A DNA stretch of 42,274 bases from Phycisphaerae bacterium (GTDB lineage: Bacteria > Planctomycetota > Phycisphaerae > UBA1845 > Fen-1342), in contig JAUIEC010000023.1 in the NCBI GenBank assembly GCA_030428945.1, forward strand, positions 1 through 42,274, given 5' to 3'. How positions within the stretch are numbered: the stretch's first letter is position 1; every line of letters starts with the position of its first letter. Positions 9,745 to 19,121 of the stretch are shown here, piece after piece. Both the position numbers and the translations under genes were made by a program. The notes under the pieces are model-generated. The model did no database searches and was not told the origin of the DNA. It worked only from the letters and a program-made list of their open reading frames with translations.

Positions 9745-9993
9745 GTTTCTGTCCTCCCGGTCCCCCCAAACAGGGTTGCCGCCGGCGAACAGACGTCGGA
9801 TGCCGTCGGTATTCTACCATGCCGCGCGTGCCGGACCAACGGCGTCCGGCGGCTCGCGCTGACGGGGTCGTCGGGCCGAACAGCGGCCGGTCCATCGGCC
9901 GGCCGCCGTCGATCGCGTCGTTCACAACAAACCAGCAGCAAACCTGATCCCGCGAGTTCTCAAACCAACCGGGTCGGCGTGGCCGTCGAACAG

Positions 9994-10007
9994 CCGGCCG
10001 CGGCCGG
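9994..10007. terminator. GC-only palindrome downstream of the beta-helix gene
   Basis: CCGGCCGCGGCCGG is a perfect 14-base palindrome 17 bases past the stop of the minus-strand beta-helix gene. It could form a strong hairpin in that transcript. It has almost no loop and no following T-run, so intrinsic termination is only a guess. Confidence 0.3.
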
Positions 10008-10024
10008 GGCGGCGCCTGGCCGAC

Positions 10025-13000
10025 CTACGGCGGGCAGGCCCGGCCGAACGCGCCCAGCACGTTGGCGAGGTCGTTCAGGCCGACAACACGATCGCCGTCC
10101 GTGTCGCCCTCGGCATGGTTGACACCCGTCCGGCCGAAGTTCGCGAGGATCGTCGCCAGATCGCCCAGGTCGACCAGGCAGTCATCGTTCAGATCCGCGT
10201 CGCCGCCCGGGACGTCGCACGGTGTTCCGCAGACGCCGTCGTCGCACTCGTCCGGAATCCCGTTCCCGTCCGCATCGGACGAAACACCCGTGGTGATGTC
10301 ACACAGGTCGGGCACTTGGTTGTGGTTGCAGTCGAGGCTGTACGCGAGCGGCGCCGGCGGTCCCTCGACAACCGGTTCCGGCAGCGAGGACAACTGGAGG
10401 ACGAACGTATCGAACGCCCAGCCGCCCTCGCGGGCGGAGAATTCGAGCGTGTACACGCCGGGCGCGTCGATCGACCAGACGGCCGGTACGTCGTTGCCGC
10501 CATGGTCCGTCCGTTCGAAGCCGCCTTCGTGCATCCAGGTGTTGTCGAGGTCGTTCGTCCGGCGATTGAAGCGATACCAGTCCGCGATCACACCGCCGGT
10601 GCCATCGGACAGTTCCGCAATCCACGCGTAGCTCGAATCGCTGCCCAGGTCGTAGCCGGCCCCGCGCAGGTACAACTGGTACTCGCCGGGGGTGTAGATT
10701 CGGAGCGGATACCGAGCCGTGCCGCCCTCGCGGGGCACGTTGCCACGGGTATCCGGGAAGGCCTGCAGCACGCGGCCGCGAATCGCGAGGAAGCTGCCCG
10801 CCCCCGGGTGTTCATCCGGAACGAGGAGCCACTCGTTGCGTGATCCGACCGGCGGAGTTCGAGCGACGACATCCTCGGCCTCGACGACGACCCGCCCGTC
10901 GAACTCGGTCAGGGCCAGTTCGCACTCGTCCGGCACGCCGTCGCCGTTGCAGTCGTTGCTGGTTCCGGCCGTGACGTCGCAGATATCCGGCACACCGTTG
11001 CCGTTGCAGTCGGGCGAACCGAACAGGATGTCCTGCCAGTCGGGCAGGAAGCTGCCATCGCAGTCGCTGAAGCTCGTCGCTTCGTCGGCGCCGATGTCGA
11101 CCCGTCCGTGCAGGACACGGGCCTCGTCATCGATATCGTGCTGTCCGACGTAGACGCCGTTCGGATCACCGGCGTTGATGCACGGCGACTGCGAGGTCAG
11201 GTGCAGGTCGCCGGCCCCGGGATCGACCAGCAACGGATCCGCGTGCCGGTTGCCGACCCCCCAGGTGAGCGTCGAACCGCCCTCCCGTGCAATGTCGTAC
11301 TGCGATCCCTCGACGCACGAGTGGTGCACCTGCGCGTCGGCGGCGCTGACCAGGTGGATCTGCGATCCGTAGCCAATCGTCGCGACGTTGCCCCAGAGGA
11401 TCGAGTTGCTGACCTCCAGGCTGCCCGTGGAGGTGTACAGGGCCCCGCCCTGCGCCGCGCTGTTGCCGACCAGCGTGCAGTTTTCCCACCGGGTCGCGTG
11501 CGCGGACGCGCCGCTCAGGACACCACCGATGTCGGCGATGTTGCCGCGAACGATCGAATTCCGGAATGTGCTGGTCGTGTCACCCGAACAGCCCAGCACA
11601 CCGCCGTACCCGCTGGCCAGGTTGTCCTCGAAGATGCACGTGTCCGCGGACATCGACGCGGACGACTGGTTGGTCAGTCCGCCGCCACTGGTCGCCTGGT
11701 TGCCGCGCAGCGTGCACCCGGAGAGCACCGCCTCGTCGGCGTACACGTCCAGGTACAGGCCGCCGCCCGAGTCGGCGGAATTGTCCTCGAACAGGCAGTC
11801 CGTGAACCGCGCAGGTCCGCGCCCGATGAACGCGCCACCACCTCGCTGGGAGGCGTTGCCCACCACGTCACACCGCGTCATTTCGATGGAGGGCGCGGGG
11901 GTCGCCTCGTAGGCGTTGAGCCCTCCGCCGTCAGCGATCGCTTGATTCCCCGCCAGGCGACAATCCACCAGTTGCACGTCCGAACGGTAGACGAACAGTC
12001 CACCCCCGGCGGCATCCTGGGCTCCGTCGGCGTTCCCGGCCACGACCTGCAGGCCGTCGAGCAGGACTACTTCGCCGGCGTTGTAGACCGTGACGACGTG
12101 GTAGCTGTTCTCGCCGTTGCCGGTGAAGCCCGGTCCGTCGTCGCCGAGCAGATCGCCGGTAAGAACCGTCGGACAGGTATCAAGGCAGCGCTGGTCCGGC
12201 GTGCCGCTCGTGCTGCCCGCGTACCCGCCGCGCAGGGTCAGGCCGCCGATCAGGTCGAAGCTGGCATAACGGAGCAGCGTCCCGAGCGGAATCGCGTGGT
12301 CCGCGTCCGGATAGTACGTACCGCCCGCGATGCGGATCTCGTCGCCGGACTGGGCGATCTCGATGGCATCCCGCAGGAAGCGGAACGCGCTCGCCCAACT
12401 GCGCCCGTCGCCGTCTTCGGGCGCGGCAGCGTCGACGTAGAGAACGCTCGCCCCGCGGCGCTCGGCGGCGCCCATGTCGACGATCGGCGAGGTGCCGAGC
12501 CCGGTGTCGCCCACGGCGAGCACGTCACTGCGCCGCGCCCGCCCGTCGAAGTCAAGCGGCAGGACTTCGAAAGTAACGCCGTCCTGGTCAAGATCGACGT
12601 AGTCCCACGGCAGGGCCGCGTTGTCGCCGGCGTCGATGCAGGGAGAAGCGAACGTCAGGAGATGGTCGGATCCGGGGTCGAACTGCGGGTCGGCATCGAT
12701 GTTGGTCGCGTGCCAGTCCACGGTCGATCCACCGAGGTCGTAGACCTGTCCGAAGCCACCCTGCACGTTGCTGCTCGCAACGGTCAGGTCACTGCTGTCG
12801 AGCGCGATCGCCGAGCCGCTGCCCGTGTTCTCGAAGAAGATGCTGTTGTGGATCTCGGCCGTACCATACAGACCGAGGCCGCCGCCGCTGGAGGCGCTGT
12901 TCCGACGCAACGTACAGTTCGCCAGGGCCAGTCCGGTGGATCGCTGGGCATTGATCGCACCACCCCACGCCGAGGCGCTGTTGTCGACGAAGACACAGTT

Positions 13001-14974
13001 CGTGAACGAGACCTCGTTCGAGCGGAGGCTGGTCGGCTGCGCGATCTGGACCGCGCCACCCCACACGGCGAAGTTCTCCGCAAACCGGCAGTTGATGAAG
13101 CGGACGTAGCTGCTCGGATCGGTCAGGTCCGGCAACTGCACGTACACCGCTCCGCCGTACGCAGCGAGGTTCCCGGTGAACGCGCAGTCGATAAAGGTCG
13201 GCCGGTTCAGCCCTCCCATCGAGATCCAGACCGCACCACCCCGCTGGAAAGTACCGTCGAGCGCACGATTGTCCGAAAAGGTGCAATGCCGGAACGTGCC
13301 GCGATTGGCGTACAGGCCGCCCCCGTACGTGTTGGCGTTGCCGCCGCGGATGGTGAACCCGTCCAGCACCCGGCCGCTGCCGGAATACGTGGTGGTGACG
13401 ACGTGATAGCTGTTGTCCGTCCGGCTGCCCGGGGGCGGATCGTCATCGCCCAGCAGATCCCCGCTCAGGACCGACCCATGCGCCGTCCAGTCACGCTGCG
13501 ACCGTTCCGTCTCCGTTCCCGCGAAGCCGCCGTAGACCGCCACGCCGGCCGGCAGCGTGAACGTCGCGGCCCGATCACCGGGCGTGAAACCGGCGCCCAC
13601 GTCCGGGCGATAGGTGCCGGCCGCAACCCAGATCTCGTACCCGGCCGTCGCGGTCGCGAGCGCATCCTGCAGATGCAGGAACGCGTCCTGCCAGCTCGTC
13701 CCGTCGTCCGCGCCGCCGGTCGCATCGAGATCAACAAACAGAATCGGCTCGCGCTCGCAGGCGCCCATGTCGACCAGCGGAGCGCTGCCCGCCCCCGCAT
13801 CGCTGCGGCGCGGGTCGTCGATCCGTCGCGGAGCGCCGGCCGCATCGATCGGCAGCGTCTCGCCGAGATCACCGTCCTCGTCCAGGTCGGTCTCGTCCGG
13901 CGGCAGCAGCAGGTTGCTGCCCGCATCGATGCACGGCGAGTCGATCCGGGCGCGTCCCGTGCTGTCGACCAGTGCCGGCCCGACGTGGTTGCCGGCGCCC
14001 CAGACGGCCGCCCCGTCACCGCCGACGAAGTCGACCGCGCTGTAATCGATGTAAGCCGTGACCGCCGCCCCGTCGCCGTACTCGAACGTGTAGATGTAGG
14101 CGCCGTCCGAGAACGCGCAGTTGCGGACATAAGCGTTGAGGACCGCGCTGCCGCAGCCCCCCACGGCGTGCTCGCAATCCGCGATCAGTTCCAGGGTCGC
14201 CTCGACGAACGTGCAGTTGAGCACGTCGACCCGCCCGTCGGTGTCGTATTCCTCGAAGGCCCCGAGCGACTCATCCTCGAGGAACACGCAGTTGATGTAG
14301 GCCTCGTTGTTGGTTTCGAAGTTGCCGGCCGCGGATGCGAGCTGCGTGTGCGCGTTGTAGAAGAACCTGCAGTTGACGACTCGCTCGACTTCGCACAGCC
14401 CCCCTACCTGGTAGCCGTAGTTGTTGCGGATCACGCAATTCTGCACGACCTCGGCAAAGAGCACGGCCCCGCCGCGGTCGTCGTAGACCGGATAGCCGCT
14501 CGTACCGTTCGCGTTGCCATCCTGAATCGTGAAACCATCGAGTCGACCGCTGCCGAAACTGCCGCGAACCACGTGCCGGCTGTTGTCGCCGCTGGAGCCC
14601 GGCGTGCCGATGTCCCCGCTCAGGATCGTCTCGTTGCGAACCCAGTTGCGTTGCGCTCGCTGCGTCTCGACCCCGAGGAAGCCGCCGTACAACCGCAGGC
14701 CGCTGATCGAGAAACTGTCATCCCGGTCCCCGCTGCCGAACGGGTCCGCACCGCGCCGGTCCGGGTAGTACGTTCCCGACGCGACCCAGATCTCATCGGC
14801 ACTGCCCGCCACGGCCAGCGCATCGTTCAGGTAGCGCATCGCCGAACGCCAACTGCTCCCGTCCCCGCCGTAGGGACGGCTTGCGTCGACATGGATCACA
14901 TCGGCGGATACACCGGCCGCAAGCAGCAGGCCGGCCACCGCGCCGGACAGGTATTCCGCGCAGGGATGGAACAT
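10025..14974 (-). CDS. Giant secreted protein with three parallel beta-helix modules and dockerin-like end
   Basis: The 1649-residue protein has GGAGG 7 bases before its ATG and a signal peptide. Three modules of about 400 residues each open with the same block: IHVDASRPYGGDGSSWRSA, then ILFVDLDATGGADDGTSWQD, then VLYVDAAAPEDGDGRSWASA, each followed by an E/IWVASGTYYPD-like segment. Each module continues with right-handed beta-helix rungs (short repeats with NC and GGG, such as NCVFVDNSASAWGGAI), as in polymorphic outer membrane and choice-of-anchor proteins. After the third helix come DCNGNGVPDICD calcium-binding repeats, a beta-sandwich, another NGIPDECDD repeat, and two dockerin-like EF hands (DLNDDCLVDLGDLATIL and DTDGDRVVGLNDLANVL). 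It is probably extracellular or cell-surface. Its partner and ligand are unknown. Confidence 0.9.
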   Translation of the reverse strand: MFHPCAEYLSGAVAGLLLAAGVSADVIHVDASRPYGGDGSSWRSAMRYLNDALAVAGSADEIWVASGTYYPDRRGADPFGSGDRDDSFSISGLRLYGGFLGVETQRAQRNWVRNETILSGDIGTPGSSGDNSRHVVRGSFGSGRLDGFTIQDGNANGTSGYPVYDDRGGAVLFAEVVQNCVIRNNYGYQVGGLCEVERVVNCRFFYNAHTQLASAAGNFETNNEAYINCVFLEDESLGAFEEYDTDGRVDVLNCTFVEATLELIADCEHAVGGCGSAVLNAYVRNCAFSDGAYIYTFEYGDGAAVTAYIDYSAVDFVGGDGAAVWGAGNHVGPALVDSTGRARIDSPCIDAGSNLLLPPDETDLDEDGDLGETLPIDAAGAPRRIDDPRRSDAGAGSAPLVDMGACEREPILFVDLDATGGADDGTSWQDAFLHLQDALATATAGYEIWVAAGTYRPDVGAGFTPGDRAATFTLPAGVAVYGGFAGTETERSQRDWTAHGSVLSGDLLGDDDPPPGSRTDNSYHVVTTTYSGSGRVLDGFTIRGGNANTYGGGLYANRGTFRHCTFSDNRALDGTFQRGGAVWISMGGLNRPTFIDCAFTGNLAAYGGAVYVQLPDLTDPSSYVRFINCRFAENFAVWGGAVQIAQPTSLRSNEVSFTNCVFVDNSASAWGGAINAQRSTGLALANCTLRRNSASSGGGLGLYGTAEIHNSIFFENTGSGSAIALDSSDLTVASSNVQGGFGQVYDLGGSTVDWHATNIDADPQFDPGSDHLLTFASPCIDAGDNAALPWDYVDLDQDGVTFEVLPLDFDGRARRSDVLAVGDTGLGTSPIVDMGAAERRGASVLYVDAAAPEDGDGRSWASAFRFLRDAIEIAQSGDEIRIAGGTYYPDADHAIPLGTLLRYASFDLIGGLTLRGGYAGSTSGTPDQRCLDTCPTVLTGDLLGDDGPGFTGNGENSYHVVTVYNAGEVVLLDGLQVVAGNADGAQDAAGGGLFVYRSDVQLVDCRLAGNQAIADGGGLNAYEATPAPSIEMTRCDVVGNASQRGGGAFIGRGPARFTDCLFEDNSADSGGGLYLDVYADEAVLSGCTLRGNQATSGGGLTNQSSASMSADTCIFEDNLASGYGGVLGCSGDTTSTFRNSIVRGNIADIGGVLSGASAHATRWENCTLVGNSAAQGGALYTSTGSLEVSNSILWGNVATIGYGSQIHLVSAADAQVHHSCVEGSQYDIAREGGSTLTWGVGNRHADPLLVDPGAGDLHLTSQSPCINAGDPNGVYVGQHDIDDEARVLHGRVDIGADEATSFSDCDGSFLPDWQDILFGSPDCNGNGVPDICDVTAGTSNDCNGDGVPDECELALTEFDGRVVVEAEDVVARTPPVGSRNEWLLVPDEHPGAGSFLAIRGRVLQAFPDTRGNVPREGGTARYPLRIYTPGEYQLYLRGAGYDLGSDSSYAWIAELSDGTGGVIADWYRFNRRTNDLDNTWMHEGGFERTDHGGNDVPAVWSIDAPGVYTLEFSAREGGWAFDTFVLQLSSLPEPVVEGPPAPLAYSLDCNHNQVPDLCDITTGVSSDADGNGIPDECDDGVCGTPCDVPGGDADLNDDCLVDLGDLATILANFGRTGVNHAEGDTDGDRVVGLNDLANVLGAFGRACPP

Positions 14975-15202
14975 GGGACGACCTCCGGTTGTAAGGATCG
15001 GACCGGGGGCTTCGCATCCTCGGCGCGTGGGTGGCCACCGTCAGCAAGGCGGAGTCACGCCCCGGCGAAGGCACCCCTCAGTTCTTCCAAGAGGAAAGCC
15101 GCCCGGCCGGGACCAGAAAATCCGGTGGAGTGGGTCAGTTATGCAGAAAAGACTGCGTTATCCATCACGGCATTCAAACTAACCCACTACCGAGAGTCCG
15201 GG

Positions 15203-15868
15203 TCAGTTCGCGCAGGCCGCCAGGGCATCGCGGAGCAGGCCCAGCCCCTGTCGGCAGCGTCTGCGGATCGCGGCGGCGTTCAGCCCCAGGCGCCGGGCCG
15301 CTTCACGCGGCGCAAGCCCGGACCAGAAGAGGAGTTCCAGAACGCGGCGGTGACCGCCGGGCAGGCGTGCGACAGCGGCCCGCACGCGTGCCTCGGTCTC
15401 GCGCTGCGCGACCGCCTCGTCCGGGGTGACAGACCGCCGATCGGCAACCGTCGCGATCGCCAGCCCCAGGGTCATGACCGGACGGCTGAGGTGCCCGCCG
15501 CGCTTCGCGGAGGCACAGGCGTCGGCCGCGTCACGCACCCGGTTGCGTGCGACCGCGAGCAGCCACCCGCCGATTGCGCCGGGTGGAACGTGGGGGAGTG
15601 CCGCGCGGTTGCGCCACGCGTGCAGGAGCGTTTCCTGCAGGATGTCTTCGGGTGAAGAATGCCGTCGAAGCCGCGTCCCCATCTGCAACGCGATCGTGCC
15701 GGCCAGGCGTCCGCCAGCCGGGTCCGTCCGATCCGGCCACGCCCCCGGATCCGTCCACGCCTCCGGATCCGTCCGATCCGGCCACGCCTCCGGATCCGTC
15801 CGATCTGGCCACGCCAGCAGATCCGTCGAGTGGAGTGCTTCGACCTCGGATGTCGCGCCGGGGCACAT
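15203..15868 (-). CDS. ECF-family RNA polymerase sigma factor with repeat-expanded N-terminus
   Basis: Region 2 is visible as RLRRHSSPEDILQETLLHAWRN followed by GGWLLAVARNRVRDAADA. Region 4 is AVARLPGGHRRVLELLF...GLAPREAARRLGLNAAAIRRRCRQGL, a good helix-turn-helix. The frame stays open to 16159, but the distal codons are Arg/Pro-rich and improbable. The ATG at 15868 gives 221 residues; an ATG at 15979 gives 258. Neither has a strong ribosome site. Between the start and region 2 the protein contains a tandem repeat (WPDRTDPEA), which makes it longer than the usual 180-200 residues. No kinase or anti-sigma gene adjoins it. It stands alone between the beta-helix gene and an unknown gene. Confidence 0.75.
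   Translation of the reverse strand: MCPGATSEVEALHSTDLLAWPDRTDPEAWPDRTDPEAWTDPGAWPDRTDPAGGRLAGTIALQMGTRLRRHSSPEDILQETLLHAWRNRAALPHVPPGAIGGWLLAVARNRVRDAADACASAKRGGHLSRPVMTLGLAIATVADRRSVTPDEAVAQRETEARVRAAVARLPGGHRRVLELLFWSGLAPREAARRLGLNAAAIRRRCRQGLGLLRDALAACAN
15720..15818. repeat. 27-bp tandem repeat inside the second sigma-factor gene
   Basis: There are four units: 15720-15746, 15747-15764 (shortened to 18 bases), 15765-15791 and 15792-15818. A degenerate fifth start follows. All lengths are multiples of three, so the reading frame survives. Each full unit encodes nine residues, WPDRTDPEA or a close variant. Units 3 and 4 are nearly identical, which suggests recent slippage expansion. Confidence 0.9.
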
Positions 15869-16315
15869 GCCCTTCGTCCCAGATGGACCTTTGCGAGTCG
15901 CGTCCCCTCGATCAAATCGTACCCGAGCCGCCACGGCCCCGGCAACGTCGCGGGCGTTCGGGTTATTGCGGGGGGGCATGGAAAGCGGCAGGGTCGGCGT
16001 GACGGTTTGGCACAAACGCTTAACCCACGCCCGAGGCAATGCGGATACGGATGGAACTGCAGACAAACCGCGTCGAGGCCAAAGCCGTCTACGGGGCGCT
16101 GGCCGCGATCGCCGGCGAAGACCTGGCCGGAGTCGCAGCCGTCTTGACTGACTCGGCACCCACGCAGATTCTCAGTTAACTTCGTGGCCTTCCGTGGTTC
16201 CGGCCGCGGAAGCGGCCGACCTCCACCTATGTGACACAGGGTGTAGAATGACAATAGCTCGACCTCGTTAGCTGTAGGGCCGTGTCGAATTGGGCTCGGC
16301 AGGAAGGAGCACTGC

Positions 16316-17050
16316 GTGGACGAGAAGCAGAAACAACAAGAAAAGAACATTGCCGACTGCTTACGACGCCTCAGGGCGGCATGCGACGCGTTCGACGTCT
16401 GCAACTACACAGATGAAGACGTCATCGTGGATCAGGCGCTACTGATTGCGGGACAGCTACGCGTACTGTTCGTGGACAAGGGAACTCCGTTGTTCCAGAG
16501 GGCCGCCACCCCAGTCGACTCTTTCATCGACACACGGTTGGAGGTGCCTGAAGCCGGGCAAGGTGCCCAGGTAGTACAGGCGACTGGCTTCGCCGGGATG
16601 ATCGCCCTTCAGCTCATGCAGCAGTGCTTCATCGCATGCCTAAACGGCACAACGCGGAAGCGTGTTCCCTTCGAAACGTGGTGGAACTCGCCGATACTGA
16701 AGCTTCCGCCCGAAGCAGATGTGGACGAACGGACTGTGAACCGCCGTTCAGTGGTGAAGAAAATGGCTAACGAAGACGGTTACGCCCACTACTGCGAAAA
16801 GGCGACTCAGTACTGGGTCGACCTAAAGGGCAAAGGAACCGGGATACTTGTGGGGTCGTTCCCTGGCCCGGATCCGCCCACCATAATTCGAACGGATCAA
16901 CTGAGACATCCGCGTTGGATCGCTCAGGCCACGGTGCGACAGATTGGCCATGAGGTGCTTTGCTCGATGCTTCCGGACTACTCCAAGCTGCCTGGGTCGC
17001 TTCCCGGTCCCGCGTTCGGCGGAGGGAGCATCACATTCGAGGTCGAATGA
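16316..17050 (+). CDS. Conserved hypothetical protein, function unknown
   Basis: The 244-residue protein starts at a GTG preceded by GGAAGGAG with 6-7 bases spacing, which decides the start. It has no signal peptide or membrane segment. The N-terminus is helical and charged; the segment RRSVVKKMANEDGYAHYCEK resembles a motif (VANxDGGAHxD) that I recall from short uncharacterised bacterial proteins. I do not recognise an enzymatic signature. It lies outside the left boundary of the island and just upstream of a decayed integrase fragment, so it may be cargo of an older element inserted at the same site. Confidence 0.7.
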   Translation: MDEKQKQQEKNIADCLRRLRAACDAFDVCNYTDEDVIVDQALLIAGQLRVLFVDKGTPLFQRAATPVDSFIDTRLEVPEAGQGAQVVQATGFAGMIALQLMQQCFIACLNGTTRKRVPFETWWNSPILKLPPEADVDERTVNRRSVVKKMANEDGYAHYCEKATQYWVDLKGKGTGILVGSFPGPDPPTIIRTDQLRHPRWIAQATVRQIGHEVLCSMLPDYSKLPGSLPGPAFGGGSITFEVE

Positions 17051-17741
17051 TCCTGGCTCGGAACCAAAACGCGGGGCGGGTACTTACCAACCGTCCCCAT
17101 GCGACCTTCGTGGGATCAAACGTTGCGGTGGCTGGTGCCTCAGGTCAATCGGCAACTGGCTGCGGCGCAGCGAGCCGCAACCGTTTGTTGCCGTGCGTGC
17201 CGAGAACGCAAAAAACCGGCGGGCGGAGACGATCCCGCTCGATTCAGAAGTCGCCGCCCTGCTCCGCGGCCGGCGAGGTGACGCGAAGCCGCGGCAACGC
17301 GTCGTCGCGACGGGAATGCCGAAGCCCGAGACGTTCCGGGCCGACCTGGCTGCGGTCGGGATTCCGAACCGGGACGAGTCCGGCCGGGTCGCACACTTCC
17401 ACGGGCTGCGAATGACGTACGCCACGCTGCTCGCCATGCAGGGGACCAGTGAGCGCGTCCGCCAGGAACTGATGCGGCACCGTGACCCGCGCCAGACGAA
17501 CCAGACCTACACCGATGCCTCCCTGCTTCCGACGGCCGAAGCGGTCGCCACGCTACCGCGGATCATGGGTGACGCACCTCTCGACGCACCTGAGAGCGCA
17601 CCTGCGGCGGTCGCAAGCGAGCAGACCGCGTCCGGCGGTGTCACAACGAGGCAATCGGGAACGAAACGTAAGTCGTTGGAAAGATGCCGGGTTAGGCGTG
17701 ACGAGTCGTGTGAAGTCACAACTCGTCACGAACCCCGCGAG

Positions 17742-17763
17742 AATGGAGGCGGGGGGAATCGAA
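17742..17763. repeat. Left attachment core (attL), 22-bp direct repeat with tRNA 3'-end sequence
   Basis: These 22 bases are identical to 41352-41373. Read on the minus strand they contain TTCGATTCCCCCCGCCTCCA, which fits tRNA positions 54-73: a T-loop TTCGATT, the 3' T-stem strand, the acceptor 3' strand CGCCTCC and discriminator A73. No complete tRNA surrounds it; the 5' T-stem strand is missing. This is the expected form of an att core used by tyrosine recombinases that integrate in tRNA genes. Confidence 0.8.
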
Positions 17764-18593
17764 GCGACAAGCACCGATTGCCACCCAGTGTTTTCAGGGG
17801 TTTACGAACCCTTTTTTCTCGATGTGTCCAAGGTTGTGTCCAGCTTCGGGCCACGCCGTTTCGTACCAGATTCGAGCCGTATCGCGTCCAGGGCGGATAC
17901 CGTCACCTCTGCCTGTTTCGGCTTCTCGCTCCTTGATTAGAACGCAGCAGATCCCGAGGGCCGCCCCGGGCTCATGACTTTCACTCGAAGTGGCGGTGGC
18001 GACGGCTCAACTCGGTTCAAGGGGCAGGCCACCCTCTCGGCCGGGTTGCTCTGCGTCTCGACAAAGCGGCGAACATTACATCGAACGACGCTGCGAGCCT
18101 CCCCAAACACCCGCAAAGTGCCGATCCCGGACGATCCGCTGCGATGAGCGGGTGTGGAACGTTCAAGATCTCCTGATGTCGTTTCGGGTAATATTTTCTG
18201 CTCGCAAGCCTTAAACATCGGCAGCTCAGCCACTTATCGCACGGATCTTCGAAACTCGGCCGAAGCCGCAGCATTGGCAATGGCCGCAGACCACTACCGC
18301 GTTACAAACGTATCAAATGTGCGTTCGACGCCCAGGTTGCGGGAGGACAGAAGCGTTGCAGGACCATCCGCAATCATTCCCGATCGAAGGGCAACCTGTG
18401 CCCTGGGCCGGCGAGGAGCCTGAACGGCAATGGCGGAGCACACTTCGTGACCAGATCCCATCCCCCACCTTCTGGGTACGCTCTGAACACGTGCTCGGAA
18501 AGCCCGACTAGACCTCATGTGAGAACTCGGGGGCGTCCAGAAGTACCAGCGTGACCTCGGGCCGTCCCGGGGAGACGGAACAACTGCGGGGTC
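17764..18593. other. Left island end without recognisable genes
   Basis: This stretch of about 830 bases between attL and the first convincing island gene contains only short, Arg- and Ser-rich open frames with no Shine-Dalgarno and no recognisable domain. It does include the arm-like motif at 17821-17844. No RNA gene or terminator was recognised. It may be decayed DNA from an earlier element or an undescribed non-coding region. Confidence 0.4.
17821..17844 (+). repeat. Putative integrase arm-type site, left copy
   Basis: The 24-base motif (GATGTGTCCAAG, then a second TGTGTCCAG word) matches the copy at 41302-41325 at 22 of 24 positions, in the same orientation. It starts 58 bases inside attL. 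Paired short direct repeats flanking an att core are the known layout of arm-binding sites for tyrosine integrases. Function is inferred from position only. Confidence 0.55.
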
Positions 18594-19121
18594 CTACTCC
18601 AACTCTTCCGAGCAGTACTGGACAATCTTGTTCCAGGCGTCCTCGTAATGGACGACGTGTTCGATCTTGACGTTGTCGACTCCCTTCTTCACTCTCTGAG
18701 CTCGCTGCTCGTACGAGAGGTGCTCGCACTTGTTGGTGGTGGCCTGGACTTCGGCCATCTCTTCGTGCGTCAGCACGAAGAACCGATCAACCGGCGGATC
18801 TTGCTTCCCGCCGCAGGAGTAAAGCACCCAGAACGTCGGATGTTCGATCTCTTCGGTCTTGTACTTCTGGTAGAACCCTGTCACAAAGTTCTTCTGCTGC
18901 GACGACTTCACCTCCACGATCGCTGCCCGCCGGTTCTGTCCGACCGCGACCACGTCCACGCCCTTCATATTCCCGAACGTCACCGTGGCGTAGACGCTCC
19001 GTTTCAGCAGTTCGGAGCAGACGCGGTATTCACCCGCAAGACTGAGGTGGTACTTGCTGATTTTCGTCGGGGGAGCCGTTTTGGGAACGGCCCTCTTCGT
19101 CGTCTTCCGTCGCCGTTTCAT
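18594..19121 (-). CDS. PD-(D/E)XK nuclease-like protein
   Basis: From the ATG at 19121, preceded by AAGGA, the protein is 175 residues. A longer frame exists, but its extra N-terminus is unlike a real protein. The core LAGEYRVCSELLKRSVYATV, then KGVDVVAV, then AAIVEVKSS has the order E31, D56, E70-x-K72 of a PD-(D/E)XK nuclease fold, with the family's characteristic 'GEY...SELL' helix. Small proteins of this type often occur near restriction systems. The N-terminus is highly basic (KRRRKTTKR), consistent with nucleic-acid binding. It is divergent from the hsd operon, which starts about 280 bases away on the other strand. Nuclease activity has not been shown and is inferred from the motif. Confidence 0.65.
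   Translation of the reverse strand: MKRRRKTTKRAVPKTAPPTKISKYHLSLAGEYRVCSELLKRSVYATVTFGNMKGVDVVAVGQNRRAAIVEVKSSQQKNFVTGFYQKYKTEEIEHPTFWVLYSCGGKQDPPVDRFFVLTHEEMAEVQATTNKCEHLSYEQRAQRVKKGVDNVKIEHVVHYEDAWNKIVQYCSEELE

Larger units (their letters stand above)
17154..17936 (+). pseudogene. C-terminal remnant of a tyrosine recombinase (phage-type integrase)
   Basis: The homology begins abruptly near 17154 with WLRRSEPQPFVAVRAENAKN and continues RRAETIPLDSEV. The catalytic C-terminus is present: HFHGLRMTYAT supplies H-x-x-R (Arg codon at 17409), and MRHRDPRQTNQTYTDASLLP supplies the second His and the nucleophile Tyr. The core-binding domain and the first catalytic Arg are absent, and no start codon in this frame makes sense upstream, so this is a truncated remnant. 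The frame then runs through the 22-base repeat at 17742, giving the residues NGGGGNR, and stops at 17936. It sits immediately outside the island's left end and was probably the integrase of an earlier element using the same site. Confidence 0.75.

Noticed and set aside
11108..15655. A 1515-codon open frame on the plus strand opposite the beta-helix gene
   Set aside because: Its product is Arg/Ala/Val-rich without domains. The minus frame has a signal peptide, repeats and dockerin-like ends. GC-rich third positions commonly leave such antisense frames open.
16244..16249. A -10 box (TAGAAT) upstream of the 16316 gene
   Set aside because: No matching -35 element lies at the right distance, and planctomycete promoter consensus is poorly known, so it is not listed as a feature.
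15472..16404. A 310-codon minus-strand frame overlapping the second sigma factor
   Set aside because: It is in a different frame from the sigma motifs and runs across the start of the divergent 16316 gene.
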